Program-made: the position numbers and the translations under genes
Notes under the pieces: generated by a model
Database searches by the model: none
What the model was told of the DNA's origin: nothing
Seen by the model: the letters and a program-made list of their open reading frames with translations, nothing else
NCBI RefSeq assembly: GCF_014641195.1
Contig: NZ_BMHQ01000002.1
Coordinates: 248,001-312,000 of the forward strand
DNA length: 64,000 nt
Direction: 5' to 3'
Source of the DNA: Marinithermofilum abyssi
Lineage (GTDB): Bacteria; Bacillota; Bacilli; Thermoactinomycetales; DSM-45169
Part shown: positions 36,287 to 44,925 of the stretch, piece by piece
Position numbering within the stretch: position 1 is the stretch's first letter
Layout of the letters: every line of letters begins with the position of its first letter

Positions 36287-37144
36287 GTGAAACACACTTG
36301 TCAAGCGGAAACGGGGGTATGGGCTAGTATCGGAGCTTATCTGTTTCTGGTTTTGATCAAACTGGGAGCAGGATATGCCGCCCATTCGGAATCCGTCACA
36401 GCAGACGGGTGGAACAACTTCACCGACATTCTGGCTTCCGTAGGATTGCTGATCGGAATCAAAATCGCCCAAAAACCGAGAGATCCGGATCATCCCTACG
36501 GTCACTCACGGGCGGAAACCGTCTCCTCGCTGCTGGCTTCCTTTATTATGGCCAGCATTGGGCTCCAGGTGCTGTTTCAAGCGGGGGACAGCGCCCTGAA
36601 CGGCAGAGGAGAAGCCCCCGATTGGACCGCCGCAGTGGTGGGAATGGGAGGAGCAGCTGTGATGACCGGGGTCTATCTCTTCAACAGCAGACTGGCAGAG
36701 AAAACCCGGAGCCAGGCACTGCATGCCGCCGCCCGGGACAATTTGTCGGACGCGCTTGTCAGTCTCGGCACCGCAGTGGCGGTGTTGGGTTCTCATTGGA
36801 AATTGCCTTGGCTGGATCCCGCAGCAGCCTTGATTGTCGGGAGCATGATCCTGAAGACCGCCTGGGATATCTTTCGGGATACGGCTCACCGGCTGACCGA
36901 CGGGTTTCACCCGGACCGGCTGAAAGAATATGAAACCACGATTCATCAAATACCCGGCGTTAAAAAAGTGATCGACCTGAAAGGGCGATACCAAGGGAAT
37001 GAAGTGGTGCTGGATGTCACCATTGAGGTCAACGCCGACTTAAGCGTCAAAGACAGCCATGATATCACCGACGCCATTGAACAAAAAATGTGCAGCCAAT
37101 ACCGGGTATACAACACCCACATCCATGTGGAACCGGATGCTTAA
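36287..37144 (+). CDS. cation diffusion facilitator (CDF) transporter
   Basis: The 285-residue protein exports divalent metals (Zn, Mn, Fe or Co) in exchange for protons. The GTG start follows AAGGAG. Helices 1-6 are visible; metal-site residues lie in SVTADGWNNFTDILASVGLL (helix 2) and ARDNLSDALVSLGTAVAVLG (helix 5), with the loop motif DPDHPYGHSRAETVSSLL. The C-terminal cytoplasmic domain is VIDLKGRYQGNEVVLDVTIE then YNTHIHVEPDA. The N-terminal site (D-x-x-x-N) is of a manganese- or iron-type pattern, but metal choice is uncertain. Confidence 0.9.
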   Translation: MKHTCQAETGVWASIGAYLFLVLIKLGAGYAAHSESVTADGWNNFTDILASVGLLIGIKIAQKPRDPDHPYGHSRAETVSSLLASFIMASIGLQVLFQAGDSALNGRGEAPDWTAAVVGMGGAAVMTGVYLFNSRLAEKTRSQALHAAARDNLSDALVSLGTAVAVLGSHWKLPWLDPAAALIVGSMILKTAWDIFRDTAHRLTDGFHPDRLKEYETTIHQIPGVKKVIDLKGRYQGNEVVLDVTIEVNADLSVKDSHDITDAIEQKMCSQYRVYNTHIHVEPDA

Positions 37145-37294
37145 CCGACTGCCTCGCGTTCCTTGTTACAGATATCGTTCCCGTTCCATAAGCGAACGGG
37201 TATTTTTTGCTAAGAGCATCGATTTTTTTCTATCAAACACGTAAGATAGGTAGAGACTCACTTTCTATTCAATTAACAAGGGGGCCGCATCCAT

Positions 37295-37528
37295 TTGAAT
37301 CTGGGAAATCGGCATCCACGGGATGTGGAGTTTCAAAAGATCGCAGCGGAATTCGGTTTATTGATCGAGAACTTTTTTGCCCAACATCAAGTGACGCCAT
37401 CGGAAGCATTTTACCTGATGTCGAAAGAAATGAGTCTGTTGGCGGCCGATTGTGTCAGGTATGACCGGGAAGAAGAAATGGAAGAAGAAATGGACGAGAC
37501 AATGGACAAAGGGAATCCAGCTACATAA
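37295..37528 (+). CDS. small acidic hypothetical protein (77 aa)
   Basis: A TTG start at 37295 follows AAGGGGG. The product reads RDVEFQKIAAEFGLLIENFF then VTPSEAFYLMSKEMSLLAAD, helical, with a strongly acidic tail (EEEMEEEMDETMDKG). A bidirectional terminator follows, shared with queC. Not recognised. It resembles small cytoplasmic proteins found next to metal transporters, but no function is claimed. Confidence 0.6.
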   Translation: MNLGNRHPRDVEFQKIAAEFGLLIENFFAQHQVTPSEAFYLMSKEMSLLAADCVRYDREEEMEEEMDETMDKGNPAT

Positions 37529-37529
37529 C

Positions 37530-37560
37530 GAAAAAGCCGGGAGAAAATCCCGGCTTTTCA
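37530..37560. terminator. bidirectional terminator
   Basis: AAAAGCCGGGA-GAAA-TCCCGGCTTTT is symmetric, between convergent genes. Confidence 0.88.
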
Positions 37561-38247
37561 TCAGCCTCTGTTCACATAAGGAATCGGGTCCTCTGCTCCC
37601 GCTTCCTTAAATCCTTTCAGCCGGAGGCGGCAGCTGTCGCACTCTCCGCAGGCCGCTTCCCCGCCCTGGTAACAGGAAGTCGTCAGGTGATAGGGTACAC
37701 CGAGGCGCAAGCCTTCCTTAATCGTACGAGCTTTGGTCCAATGGATGAGCGGGGCCTCCAGGCGAATCGGCTGACCCGTTACCCCGGCCTTGGTCGCCAG
37801 GTTAACCGTTTGTTCCATGCTGCGAATAAACTCCGGGCGGCAATCCGGATAACCGCTGTAATCCACTGCCGACACACCGATATAGACTGCCTCGGCACCG
37901 ATGGTTTCGGCGTAGGCACTGGCCAGGGAAAGAAAAATCATGTTCCGGGCGGGAACATACGTAACCGGAATCTCCCCTTCCGTCCCCTCTGTCGGTACAT
38001 CCAGGGCCGTATCTGTCAAGGCGCTCCCACCGATTTGATTCAAAAAGCCGATATCCACAACCCGGTGTTCTTTTACTTTATAATGAGCCGCCACTTTTTT
38101 GGCCTGCTCCACCTCCCGGTCATGACGCTGGCCGTAATGAAACGTCAGCGGGTACAACGCGTAACCTCGTTCTTGGGCGATCCCCATGCAGGTGGTGCTG
38201 TCCAAACCGCCGCTCAACACAACCACTGCTTTTTTCTCCAACCTCAT
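37561..38247 (-). CDS. queC: 7-cyano-7-deazaguanine synthase QueC
   Basis: QueC makes preQ0 from carboxy-deazaguanine, ATP and ammonia, in queuosine synthesis. The start at 38247 overlaps the queE stop as ATGA and gives 228 residues. The ATP loop is VVVLSGGLDSTTCMGIA and the C-terminal zinc site is CYQGGEAACGECDSCRLR. Last gene of queDEC; queF is not seen in the window. Confidence 0.96.
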   Translation of the reverse strand: MRLEKKAVVVLSGGLDSTTCMGIAQERGYALYPLTFHYGQRHDREVEQAKKVAAHYKVKEHRVVDIGFLNQIGGSALTDTALDVPTEGTEGEIPVTYVPARNMIFLSLASAYAETIGAEAVYIGVSAVDYSGYPDCRPEFIRSMEQTVNLATKAGVTGQPIRLEAPLIHWTKARTIKEGLRLGVPYHLTTSCYQGGEAACGECDSCRLRLKGFKEAGAEDPIPYVNRG

Positions 38248-38972
38248 ACACCTCGCTCCGCGGGATCCCATATGATCTTGTGTAATTGAAGACTCACTTT
38301 TACTTGGGGCAGGGGCTCAGCCAGCACTTTTTCCACCAACCGGCGGGGCGGCATCGTTTCCCATACCGGACTGAACAATACCTGACCCTGGCGATGGTGC
38401 TGCTTTACCACATCCACCGCGTGACGAAAGTCTTCCTCACTGCCGATGACAAACTTCATTTCATCCCGTTGAGTCAAATAACGAAAATTGTCCCGGATCA
38501 TCCGGTGTTCTTCCCCGGAAGCGGGGAGCTTGTAATCCATGACAAACCGGACTTTTCTTTCCCATTCCGGATGCTTCCGGCGAAGCGCATCAAAGGGAGC
38601 CAAATCGATGGCACCGTTCGTCTCGATGTGAATGTCCTCGATATGAGGCAGAGAAGCCATCGCGGCCAGAAGAGCAGCCGATTTTTCCCGGTGAATCAGG
38701 GGTTCACCCCCCGTAAAACAAATCCGGCGGCTGGAAAAGCGACCAATTCTCTCGACGATCTCTTCGATGGTGGCTTCAAATTCCGGCTGTGCAGGGGCAT
38801 AACTGTAGGGCGTATCACACCAGGTACAGCGCAGGTTGCAATGAAAGACGCGGACAAACACGGTCGGATAACCAGCAGCCGTCCCTTCGCCTTCGATCGT
38901 CTCGAAGATCTCCACCATCGGCAGGGACCATTTTCTGTACACCGATGCTTCAGGCAGATCCCATTTACGCAT
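38244..38972 (-). CDS. queE: 7-carboxy-7-deazaguanine synthase QueE (radical SAM)
   Basis: QueE rearranges carboxy-tetrahydropterin to carboxy-deazaguanine. The 242-residue product has ETIEGEGTAAGYPTVFVRVF then the radical-SAM cluster motif CNLRCTWCDTPY (three Cys, CX3CX2C), and the SAM-binding stretch ICFTGGEPL. It overlaps queD by 8 bases and queC by 4, so the three are one translationally coupled operon. Confidence 0.96.
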   Translation of the reverse strand: MRKWDLPEASVYRKWSLPMVEIFETIEGEGTAAGYPTVFVRVFHCNLRCTWCDTPYSYAPAQPEFEATIEEIVERIGRFSSRRICFTGGEPLIHREKSAALLAAMASLPHIEDIHIETNGAIDLAPFDALRRKHPEWERKVRFVMDYKLPASGEEHRMIRDNFRYLTQRDEMKFVIGSEEDFRHAVDVVKQHHRQGQVLFSPVWETMPPRRLVEKVLAEPLPQVKVSLQLHKIIWDPAERGV

Positions 38973-39441
38973 CGGCTTCCATCCATTCCCGCTTCAAGGT
39001 AGCATAGCTGGTGGGTGTTTCATAAAGAACCAGTTCTTCGAGACGATGGCCCTTTTTTTTCAGACCTTCCCGCTCCAGACAGGCATCCAGCTCTTCCCAG
39101 ATCCAGACGATCATATTTTCGGCCGTCGTATTCATATTGGGCAGGACTTCGTTTAGATACCGATGATCCAAACGGGACTTGATCCCTTCTTCATACATTC
39201 GCTTAATGTCCCCGAAATCGACGGCGATGCCTACTTCATCCACAAAACCGCTGATGGTGATCACCAGCTTGTACGTATGCCCGTGCAGGTTTTTGCATTT
39301 TCCTTCGTAACAGTGGAGATGATGGGCCGCATCAAAGGTAAAGGCCTTCGTAACCGCCACTCGCTTGTGGTGGTACTTCAGCTCGTGACGCTGAATGTCC
39401 GTCCCCAGCTTCTCCACTTTGTCCGGAATGCGAAACTCCAT
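38965..39441 (-). CDS. queD: 6-carboxytetrahydropterin synthase QueD
   Basis: QueD converts dihydroneopterin triphosphate to 6-carboxytetrahydropterin. The 158-residue product has the zinc histidines in FTFDAAHHLHCYEGKCKNLH and GHTYKL, and the catalytic Cys in the KCKNLHGH segment. An N-terminal extension of about 30 residues (DKVEKLGTDIQRHELKY) is present. The ribosome site AAGGGGG is the 3' arm of the leader hairpin described separately. Confidence 0.95.
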   Translation of the reverse strand: MEFRIPDKVEKLGTDIQRHELKYHHKRVAVTKAFTFDAAHHLHCYEGKCKNLHGHTYKLVITISGFVDEVGIAVDFGDIKRMYEEGIKSRLDHRYLNEVLPNMNTTAENMIVWIWEELDACLEREGLKKKGHRLEELVLYETPTSYATLKREWMEADA

Positions 39442-39442
39442 G

Positions 39443-39469
39443 AAAAAACCCCCTTGTTGTTTGAGGGGG
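39443..39469 (-). promoter_or_regulatory. leader hairpin sequestering the queD ribosome site
   Basis: On the minus strand CCCCC (39469-39465), loop TCAAACAACAA, GGGGG (39453-39449) and TTTTTT are followed directly by the queD ATG. The AAGGGGG arm is also the only ribosome site. The hairpin can therefore act as a terminator or mask translation. Confidence 0.6.
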
Positions 39470-39920
39470 ATCCGTGAAAAACCCTGAACGCAACACTGCT
39501 TCAGCTGTTTCAGGGGAATGGTTTACTTTTCAGGATCCCTAGTGTTGTTTTAAGAGTGGTGGGTTTGCGACACTCTGTGAAGCGATACGTAGATCGCCAA
39601 ACATTAGTGTATCATATTTGCGCCGGAACGGACGGTTTTTTTTATCTCCCCGGCTGACAAATCCTGTTGATGACCGGACTTCACCAAAAGGATATCGAAC
39701 CGCGGCCTCATACATCGGCACTTCTCCCCCCGTCCGGCTGAACCATGGTTTTCCCCGTAGACGGATCTTCCAACCGCTCGAAGCTTCCCTCTGGCAGAAC
39801 ATAGGTAAGCAGAGACGCAACGACCCTGACGCAGAACAACAGGACAGAAGTGTGCGGAATCTTCAAGATGGCAGAAATATAATCTAATTCTCCCCTGATA
39901 ACAGCTCGCTGGTATTCACC
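39470..39920. other. queD leader and gene-free stretch
   Basis: Next to queD, the minus-strand leader (39470-39530) holds a second stem, CCCTGAA (near 39512) with TTCAGGG (near 39485). A deazaguanine (preQ1)-type riboswitch is plausible here, because que operons in Firmicutes often carry one, but the canonical preQ1-I core was not recognised. The rest, to 39920, contains no supported gene (a 93-codon frame at 39539-39820 lacks a ribosome site). Confidence 0.45.
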
Positions 39921-40253
39921 CTATTCGTTTGCTTCCTCGTTTTCCACGAAGTGTTTGAGTACAGAGATCTTGTTTTCCCAAAATTGTTCGTATTGGGAGA
40001 GCCATTCCTTCAGTTCGAGTAATGCTTCCGGCTGAAGCCTATACCGCGTCTCCCGCCCAACTTTGCGCTCACTCACAAGTCCCGCTTCTGACAAAATGCG
40101 CAGATGCTTGGAAACAGCCGTACGGCTCATCGGAAAGTGTTTACTTAGAGCGGTTAGGTGCATCTCCTCTTTCTCAGAAAGCAGTCTGAGCAGTTTACGG
40201 CGGGTGGGATCGGCGATTGCCTGAAAGACGTCATGCTTTGGCGCGGATGACAC
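39921..40253 (-). CDS. ArsR/SmtB-family transcriptional regulator
   Basis: The 110-residue protein has the ArsR winged helix: DVFQAIADPTRRKLLRLLS, then HLTALSKHFPMSRTAVSKHL and AGLVSERKVGRETRYRL. It lacks the classical metal-binding Cys motif (no CxCxxC in helix 3), as in ArsR proteins paired with SRPBCC genes (SdpR/YceK-type). It follows the SRPBCC gene by 6 bases and probably represses its own operon through the palindromes at 40716-40766. Confidence 0.9.
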   Translation of the reverse strand: MSSAPKHDVFQAIADPTRRKLLRLLSEKEEMHLTALSKHFPMSRTAVSKHLRILSEAGLVSERKVGRETRYRLQPEALLELKEWLSQYEQFWENKISVLKHFVENEEANE

Positions 40254-40259
40254 TTGATC

Positions 40260-40691
40260 TCACTCAACCAACTTGCGGAGATTGTCGTTAACAAGCTTCT
40301 CCCAACCATTGTCCATTCTGTCGCGGATCACTGAATGTTTTGCTGACGCTTTCGGAACAATCTCATCAGGTTCTCCCCAACCAGAATGAACGAGTGTAAA
40401 CTGTGTTTTTCCTTCTAGCTCCTTTAATTCTAAAGAAACACGCCAACCGAATTCATCCCAAGCAAAGGTAAGTCGGTGAGGAGGATCGAGTTCCAGTACT
40501 TTGCAGGGTGAAGGTCCGAAAGGTGACTCCAGAGTGAATTCATGTCCTATTTTTGGCTGAAAATCATTTGGCATCCACCATGCGGCGATGCCTTCTGAAG
40601 TGGAAATAGCCTCCCATACTTTCTGAATGGGTGCGTCAAATACGACTGTATGACGAATGTCTGGCAACTTGTTCTGTCTGTTTTCCTTCAT
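40260..40691 (-). CDS. SRPBCC (AHSA1-type) domain protein
   Basis: The start at 40691 follows GGAGGGACCT. The 143-residue product reads IRHTVVFDAPIQKVWEAIST then EGIAAWWMPNDFQPKIGHEF and later LVHSGWG, the AHSA1/START-like fold that binds hydrophobic ligands. Such genes form two-gene operons with an ArsR regulator across Firmicutes. Ligand unknown. Confidence 0.88.
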   Translation of the reverse strand: MKENRQNKLPDIRHTVVFDAPIQKVWEAISTSEGIAAWWMPNDFQPKIGHEFTLESPFGPSPCKVLELDPPHRLTFAWDEFGWRVSLELKELEGKTQFTLVHSGWGEPDEIVPKASAKHSVIRDRMDNGWEKLVNDNLRKLVE

Positions 40692-40715
40692 AGGTCCCTC
40701 CATGTAAGAGTTAAT

Positions 40716-40766
40716 ATGAAACCAAATGGTTTCTTATTATGAAGATAAGCAACCTTTTGGTTTCAT
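40716..40766. promoter_or_regulatory. operator with paired palindromes
   Basis: GAAACC-AAAT-GGTTTC-like palindromes lie at 40718-40733 and a second half at 40755-40766; ATGAAACCAAA at 40716 is inverted as TTTTGGTTTCAT at 40755-40766. They sit just upstream of the SRPBCC-ArsR operon and are a likely ArsR binding region. Confidence 0.6.
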
Positions 40767-40971
40767 GTCAAGCGAATTTTATTTGATAGAAAGGATCTCC
40801 TCCCCCCTCCGCCCCCATTATTTACGCGAAAATAGAGGGTCTATTCTGTTCAAGGACTTGTTTCATCGATGTTCAGTTTTTCTTAGTCTCACACTCAGGA
40901 CATGCATTTGGAACTTGCTCATAATTATTATACAATTCTGATATATAAATCCGACAGAAGAGGTGAATCGC

Positions 40972-41208
40972 ATGGTGGTATTTGAAGAGAGCTGGACCAT
41001 ACCCTGGGGTGAGGCGATCAACGGGAACATTGAGTACAAACAGGCGAGCGGCCACTTGGGAATGGCCCCTCGTGCTGAAGAGGGAGAAAAATCCTTCCAC
41101 CGCACTGGCGGGGTGCGGTTGCAGCGTCATCGGTCACCCAGCCTCTGGACGCTGCTGGTTGGGGATGTAGAGAGTGTAGAGCTGATTCGACGGGGGATTT
41201 ATCGATGA
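40972..41208 (+). CDS. small upstream ORF coupled to the beta-propeller gene
   Basis: The ATG at 40972 follows AGAGGTGA and the frame ends in TGA that overlaps the next ATG (ATGA at 41205-41208). The 78-residue product (VVFEESWTIPWGEAINGNIE, then KQASGHLGMAPRAEEGEKSF) has no recognisable domain or signal peptide. The last half is GC-rich like the following gene, so part of it may be the transferred 5' region. It could provide translational coupling rather than a functional protein. Confidence 0.4.
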   Translation: MVVFEESWTIPWGEAINGNIEYKQASGHLGMAPRAEEGEKSFHRTGGVRLQRHRSPSLWTLLVGDVESVELIRRGIYR

Positions 41209-42518
41209 TTACTGCACTGCGGAGGACTGGCACCCGTTTGGCGGCAAAGCTCGCCATGGTCGCCGTCGTGGCCGTCTTCCCAATGGCGGGCATCGCGACC
41301 GCGTCCCAGGCACCGCCGGAAAGAGCGGAGACACGGTCGGTCCTCTTCGTCGGCAACAACTGGGACGGCACGGCGGACATCATCGACCCCGAGGACTTTA
41401 CCCGGCTCGGTCGGATCAACGTCATCCCAGATCTAAAGGAGCGCCAGCGAGAGATCGCTACCAATCCCCTGGCGCTCGGGTACTACTTGGCGATTCGGCA
41501 GCTCGTCGGGGAAGGCAACGATCAGTACGTGGACGACATGTTCACGTCGCACGATGGTCGCTACGTTTACGTCTCAAGACCCAGCCTGGCTGATGTGGTA
41601 GGCATCGACCTCCGGACACAGGAGATCGTCTGGCGCGTGCCGATGGAGGGCTACCGGTCGGATCACATGGCAATGTCTCCCGACGGTACCCGCCTCCTTG
41701 TGTCTGACTCCACAGCCCGGAAGGTCCACGTGATCGACCCGGTGGAGGGCCGCAAAGTCGGTGAGTTCCAGTCCGGGGACTCACCGCACGAGAGCAACTA
41801 CTCCTCCGACGGCAAGCGGATCTATCACGCAAGCATCGGACACGTCTGGACCCCGGCGGACCAGCCGGCCCTCGACTCCACGAAGGGCGACCGTTGGTTC
41901 CAGATCGTCGACGCCGAGACGAACGAGGTGATCAAGCGCCTGGATATCGGCGAGATCCTCGAGGAGCACGGCTATGAGGGCTACAGCGCGGCAGTCAGGC
42001 CGATGGCCATCCCCCCCGACGAAAAGTCCGCTTACATGCAGTTGTCGTTCTTCCACGGGTTTGTCGAGTTCGATCTGGAGACCCTTACGCCGCTACGCCT
42101 CGCTCACCTCCCGGTCAGCGAGGAAGCGAAGAACACCCCGCGCGAGCAGTATCTCCTCGACTCCGCTCACCACGGGCTGGCGATCAACCCTGAGGGCACG
42201 AAGCTCTGTGTCGCAGGGGCGATGTCGAACTACGCCGCGATTGTGGATCGTGAGACGTTCGAGTACAAGCTGTTCCCGAACATGGACAAGCCGTACTGGG
42301 CGACCAACAGCGCCGACGGGCAGTACTGCTTCGTCTCGGCCAGCGGCGATGACTCGGTAGTCGTTCTCGACTACGACACCGAGCAGGAGATCGCCCGGAT
42401 CCCCGTCGGCAACCACCCGCAACGGATGCGCATGGGGGTCATCCGTCACGATTACGTGGAGCACCTGTCGGGTTCGGAGCAGGACAGCGACAGCTGTCCC
42501 ACAAAGAGTCCGTGGTAG
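41205..42518 (+). CDS. secreted YVTN-type beta-propeller protein, GC-rich, likely transferred
   Basis: The 437-residue protein has a signal peptide (RLAAKLAMVAVVAVFPMAGI, cut after ATASQA). It then carries repeated blades with the YVTN/NHL-like pattern: DGRYVYVSRPSLADVVGIDL, SPDGTRLLVSDSTARKVHVI, EGTKLCVAGAMSNYAAIVD and DGQYCFVSASGDDSVVVLDY. Such propellers bind partners or polysaccharides, or have lyase-like activity; no catalytic site is clear. The gene is much richer in G and C at third positions than its neighbours (GAC, CTC, GTC, ATC dominate), which suggests transfer from an actinobacterium. No LPXTG motif or anchor is visible. Confidence 0.82.
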   Translation: MITALRRTGTRLAAKLAMVAVVAVFPMAGIATASQAPPERAETRSVLFVGNNWDGTADIIDPEDFTRLGRINVIPDLKERQREIATNPLALGYYLAIRQLVGEGNDQYVDDMFTSHDGRYVYVSRPSLADVVGIDLRTQEIVWRVPMEGYRSDHMAMSPDGTRLLVSDSTARKVHVIDPVEGRKVGEFQSGDSPHESNYSSDGKRIYHASIGHVWTPADQPALDSTKGDRWFQIVDAETNEVIKRLDIGEILEEHGYEGYSAAVRPMAIPPDEKSAYMQLSFFHGFVEFDLETLTPLRLAHLPVSEEAKNTPREQYLLDSAHHGLAINPEGTKLCVAGAMSNYAAIVDRETFEYKLFPNMDKPYWATNSADGQYCFVSASGDDSVVVLDYDTEQEIARIPVGNHPQRMRMGVIRHDYVEHLSGSEQDSDSCPTKSPW

Positions 42519-42745
42519 CTTTCAGACGAAGATAAAACGCCCTGAAAAACGAAAGGAGAGGAGCCAAGCAGAGGATTTCAGACAGGAAAATCCGGCAAAA
42601 ATAACACCGGTTCCCTTAACGTACAAGGAGCCGTTTAATTTGTGTCCACATTGCATGCTGGGGTCAGTTTCCTCGGCACTCAACCGTTTAAGGAATTCCC
42701 GGGTGATTTTCTAAAAACAGCATGGATACGCTAGGTTGATACTTT

Positions 42746-43657
42746 TTACATGCGTTTGATCATTTGTTCTACCCATAGTTGGGACTGAAGCGCTTCCCAC
42801 CCGTTGACTTTGGGTTCCTTATCTTGGATTAGACAATCAATGAAGTGATATACTGCTCCTTCAAATCCTCGTCGTTTAAGAATGGAGTCCCATGAAGCCG
42901 AAGACTTCGTTTGAACGGTTCCGTTTTCTTCTATCTCCATCACCTCTAAGTTTTTTACACGAAGGATGGAGCCAGTTAAAACAATCTCCAGTTGTTCTAA
43001 GTTCGTTCCTGCTTGTCGGTGCATGGATGTCGTAATGGGATATGATTCTGATGTCAGTTGGTGCTGAACATAGTAGAGTTGATTACTTTCAGTTTTCTGT
43101 ATCATTCCATCTGTAATGGAATGAGCACCCACCCAACGAGCCGTGTCCACCAGATGAATGTAGTCATCAAAAAGGGTAAAGTTAAATGTATGGTTCGGAT
43201 AAATCCCGTTGACTCGATGTTTCTCAATACGGATCCAGGCAATCTTTTGGCTTTTTTGTTTTGCTTCAATGTAAAAAGGAGCAAAACGTCGATTAAATCC
43301 GACCATCAGTTTTCGGTTCAGTTTATTGCTCAATTCGACCAACTGTTCTGCTTGTTCTATAGTAGCAGCAAGTGGTTTGTCAACATAGACATCTTTTCCT
43401 GCCCGAAGAGCCTTGTCAACAACCTCATAATGCGAGTCGGTGGAACTATGTACAAATAAAGCATCACAAGCAGTGAGTAATGAAGTTACATCTGCAAAAG
43501 ATTCCATACGATATTGTCTTCATATTTGTTTCCTTTTCGCTTGCGTCGGAGAAAACGCACCTACTAGTTTCCAGTTTTCTTCGAAGGTTAATAGTGGCAA
43601 ATATGCTTTCTGTGCAATAGACCCGAGTCCGATGATTCCGATTTTGGGATGCCTCAT
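42746..43657 (-). pseudogene. Gfo/Idh/MocA oxidoreductase with one in-frame TGA
   Basis: The start at 43657 follows AAGGAGGAAAG and reads MRHPKIGIIGLGSIAQKAYL, with the NAD(P) motif GLGSIA. At 43520-43522 the frame meets TGA in KRKQI-stop-RQYRMESF, then continues unbroken: ALFVHSSTDSHYEVVDKALR, DVYVDKPLA, KLMVGFNRRFAPFYIEAK. Relatives often have Cys at the stop position (KICSDYRI-like), so the lesion is likely TGT/TGC to TGA. Without the stop the protein would be about 303 residues. It lies 45 bases downstream of an MFS exporter on the same strand. Confidence 0.8.
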
Positions 43658-43701
43658 GTCTTTCCTCCTTTATTTGTTGCTCCCCATAGGCAGCCACATG
43701 C

Positions 43702-44925
43702 TCAAATTGCGCTGTCCACCTTTAAAGTCTCGTTCTCTCGCGAAGATCTCACTCGATCATTCCACACAAAAACGAGGCAAGCAAATCCGACGATCATGGT
43801 GGGTAGATAAAATATTTGAGGAAGGCCAACCCACTTCACACCAAGGCTTCCTAACACGCTTCCACCGAATAAGGCAAGGGATTGTGCACTGAAAAATATG
43901 GAGCTGGCAAGGCCGGGGGATGCCGGAGACAACTGTTGTGCGTAAGTGACACCAAGACCAAAAACAATGGCTATGAGAATCGCATGGAGAATCTGAGCAA
44001 GATATAAGTGCCAGGACTCAAAACTGTTAGCAAAAATCAGGTAGGAGAACAGACCGATCAGAAAGCCTCCCAAGAGCAATTTATTCAGGCCCCAACGATC
44101 CGCTAACATGCCGGCAAGGGGCATAGCAACCAACTCCGTTAAAGGAGCAACTGACATGATGCTTCCCAGTTGCGTAACGCTAAGCTCTAACTTATTTACT
44201 GCCAAAAGAGACAGATAAGCTAAACGGATCGTTTCACCACTAAGAACGAGGACGCACACTCCACCATAAATGAGCAATGGTTTATTGTGGACCTTCCATG
44301 GTTTTAGCGGACGTTTGTCATGGGTTGACTTCTCACAAGAAGATTTTCGAGTGCCTACCCATCGCAATGGGATAAGGATCAAGAGAAATAAGGATGCGGT
44401 CAAGAAGAAAGCTGCCCGATAACCCAGCATCCCGGCAATCGCGCTGCCCACTACGGGTCCCAATGTCCAGCCAAAGGAATAACCCGTTCGTATCGTACTG
44501 GAAACCGTCGCTTCTCGCTTTTCCTGATCACGGTCCATGACGTCTCGAATGAGCGCAAATACTTGTGCGTTGAGGGTACCGAGGAACTGTAGAAAAATAA
44601 CCCCGATGACAAATACCATCACCACATGAGTAGACACGCCAATTAGTGCCCAACCGATCGCTAACAGCAAAGCAGCGGTCGTAATGACCGGCCTTCTTGA
44701 AGCAAGACGATCAGATAGTGGCCCGGTGTAAAGGTTGATAAAGGGAGTAACCAGTGAGGTAAGAAAGAACAGACCGGAAACGGATTGGCTAGCCCCCAAC
44801 TCTTTGGTGAGAAATAAGGTCACTAAGGGAATGCTCGCAGAAACGGAGATACCAGACAACAACATGATGATCAGCAGCACCAAATAATCTTTTTTCTTGA
44901 AAATCATAAGCAATGCGTTTCTCAT
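43702..44925 (-). CDS. MFS sugar-efflux-type transporter (SetA-like)
   Basis: The 407-residue protein has twelve membrane helices, with LVLLIIMLLSGISVSASIPL first, the loop motif TGPLSDRLASRRPV, and TIRTGYSFGWTLGPVVGSAI in the middle. SetA-type porters export sugars or glycosides. The gene heads a unit with the Gfo/Idh oxidoreductase, a common pairing in Firmicutes. It is intact while its partner is broken. An AGGTGAAG site precedes the ATG. Confidence 0.85.
   Translation of the reverse strand: MRNALLMIFKKKDYLVLLIIMLLSGISVSASIPLVTLFLTKELGASQSVSGLFFLTSLVTPFINLYTGPLSDRLASRRPVITTAALLLAIGWALIGVSTHVVMVFVIGVIFLQFLGTLNAQVFALIRDVMDRDQEKREATVSSTIRTGYSFGWTLGPVVGSAIAGMLGYRAAFFLTASLFLLILIPLRWVGTRKSSCEKSTHDKRPLKPWKVHNKPLLIYGGVCVLVLSGETIRLAYLSLLAVNKLELSVTQLGSIMSVAPLTELVAMPLAGMLADRWGLNKLLLGGFLIGLFSYLIFANSFESWHLYLAQILHAILIAIVFGLGVTYAQQLSPASPGLASSIFFSAQSLALFGGSVLGSLGVKWVGLPQIFYLPTMIVGFACLVFVWNDRVRSSRENETLKVDSAI

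Noticed and set aside
39446-39620. Canonical preQ1-I riboswitch upstream of queD
   Set aside because: The A-rich tail and pseudoknot pattern could not be placed with confidence; reported only as a leader hairpin.
43520-43522. Selenocysteine in the Gfo/Idh gene
   Set aside because: The TGA replaces a non-catalytic Cys and is not followed by a SECIS-like hairpin; simple nonsense mutation is more likely.
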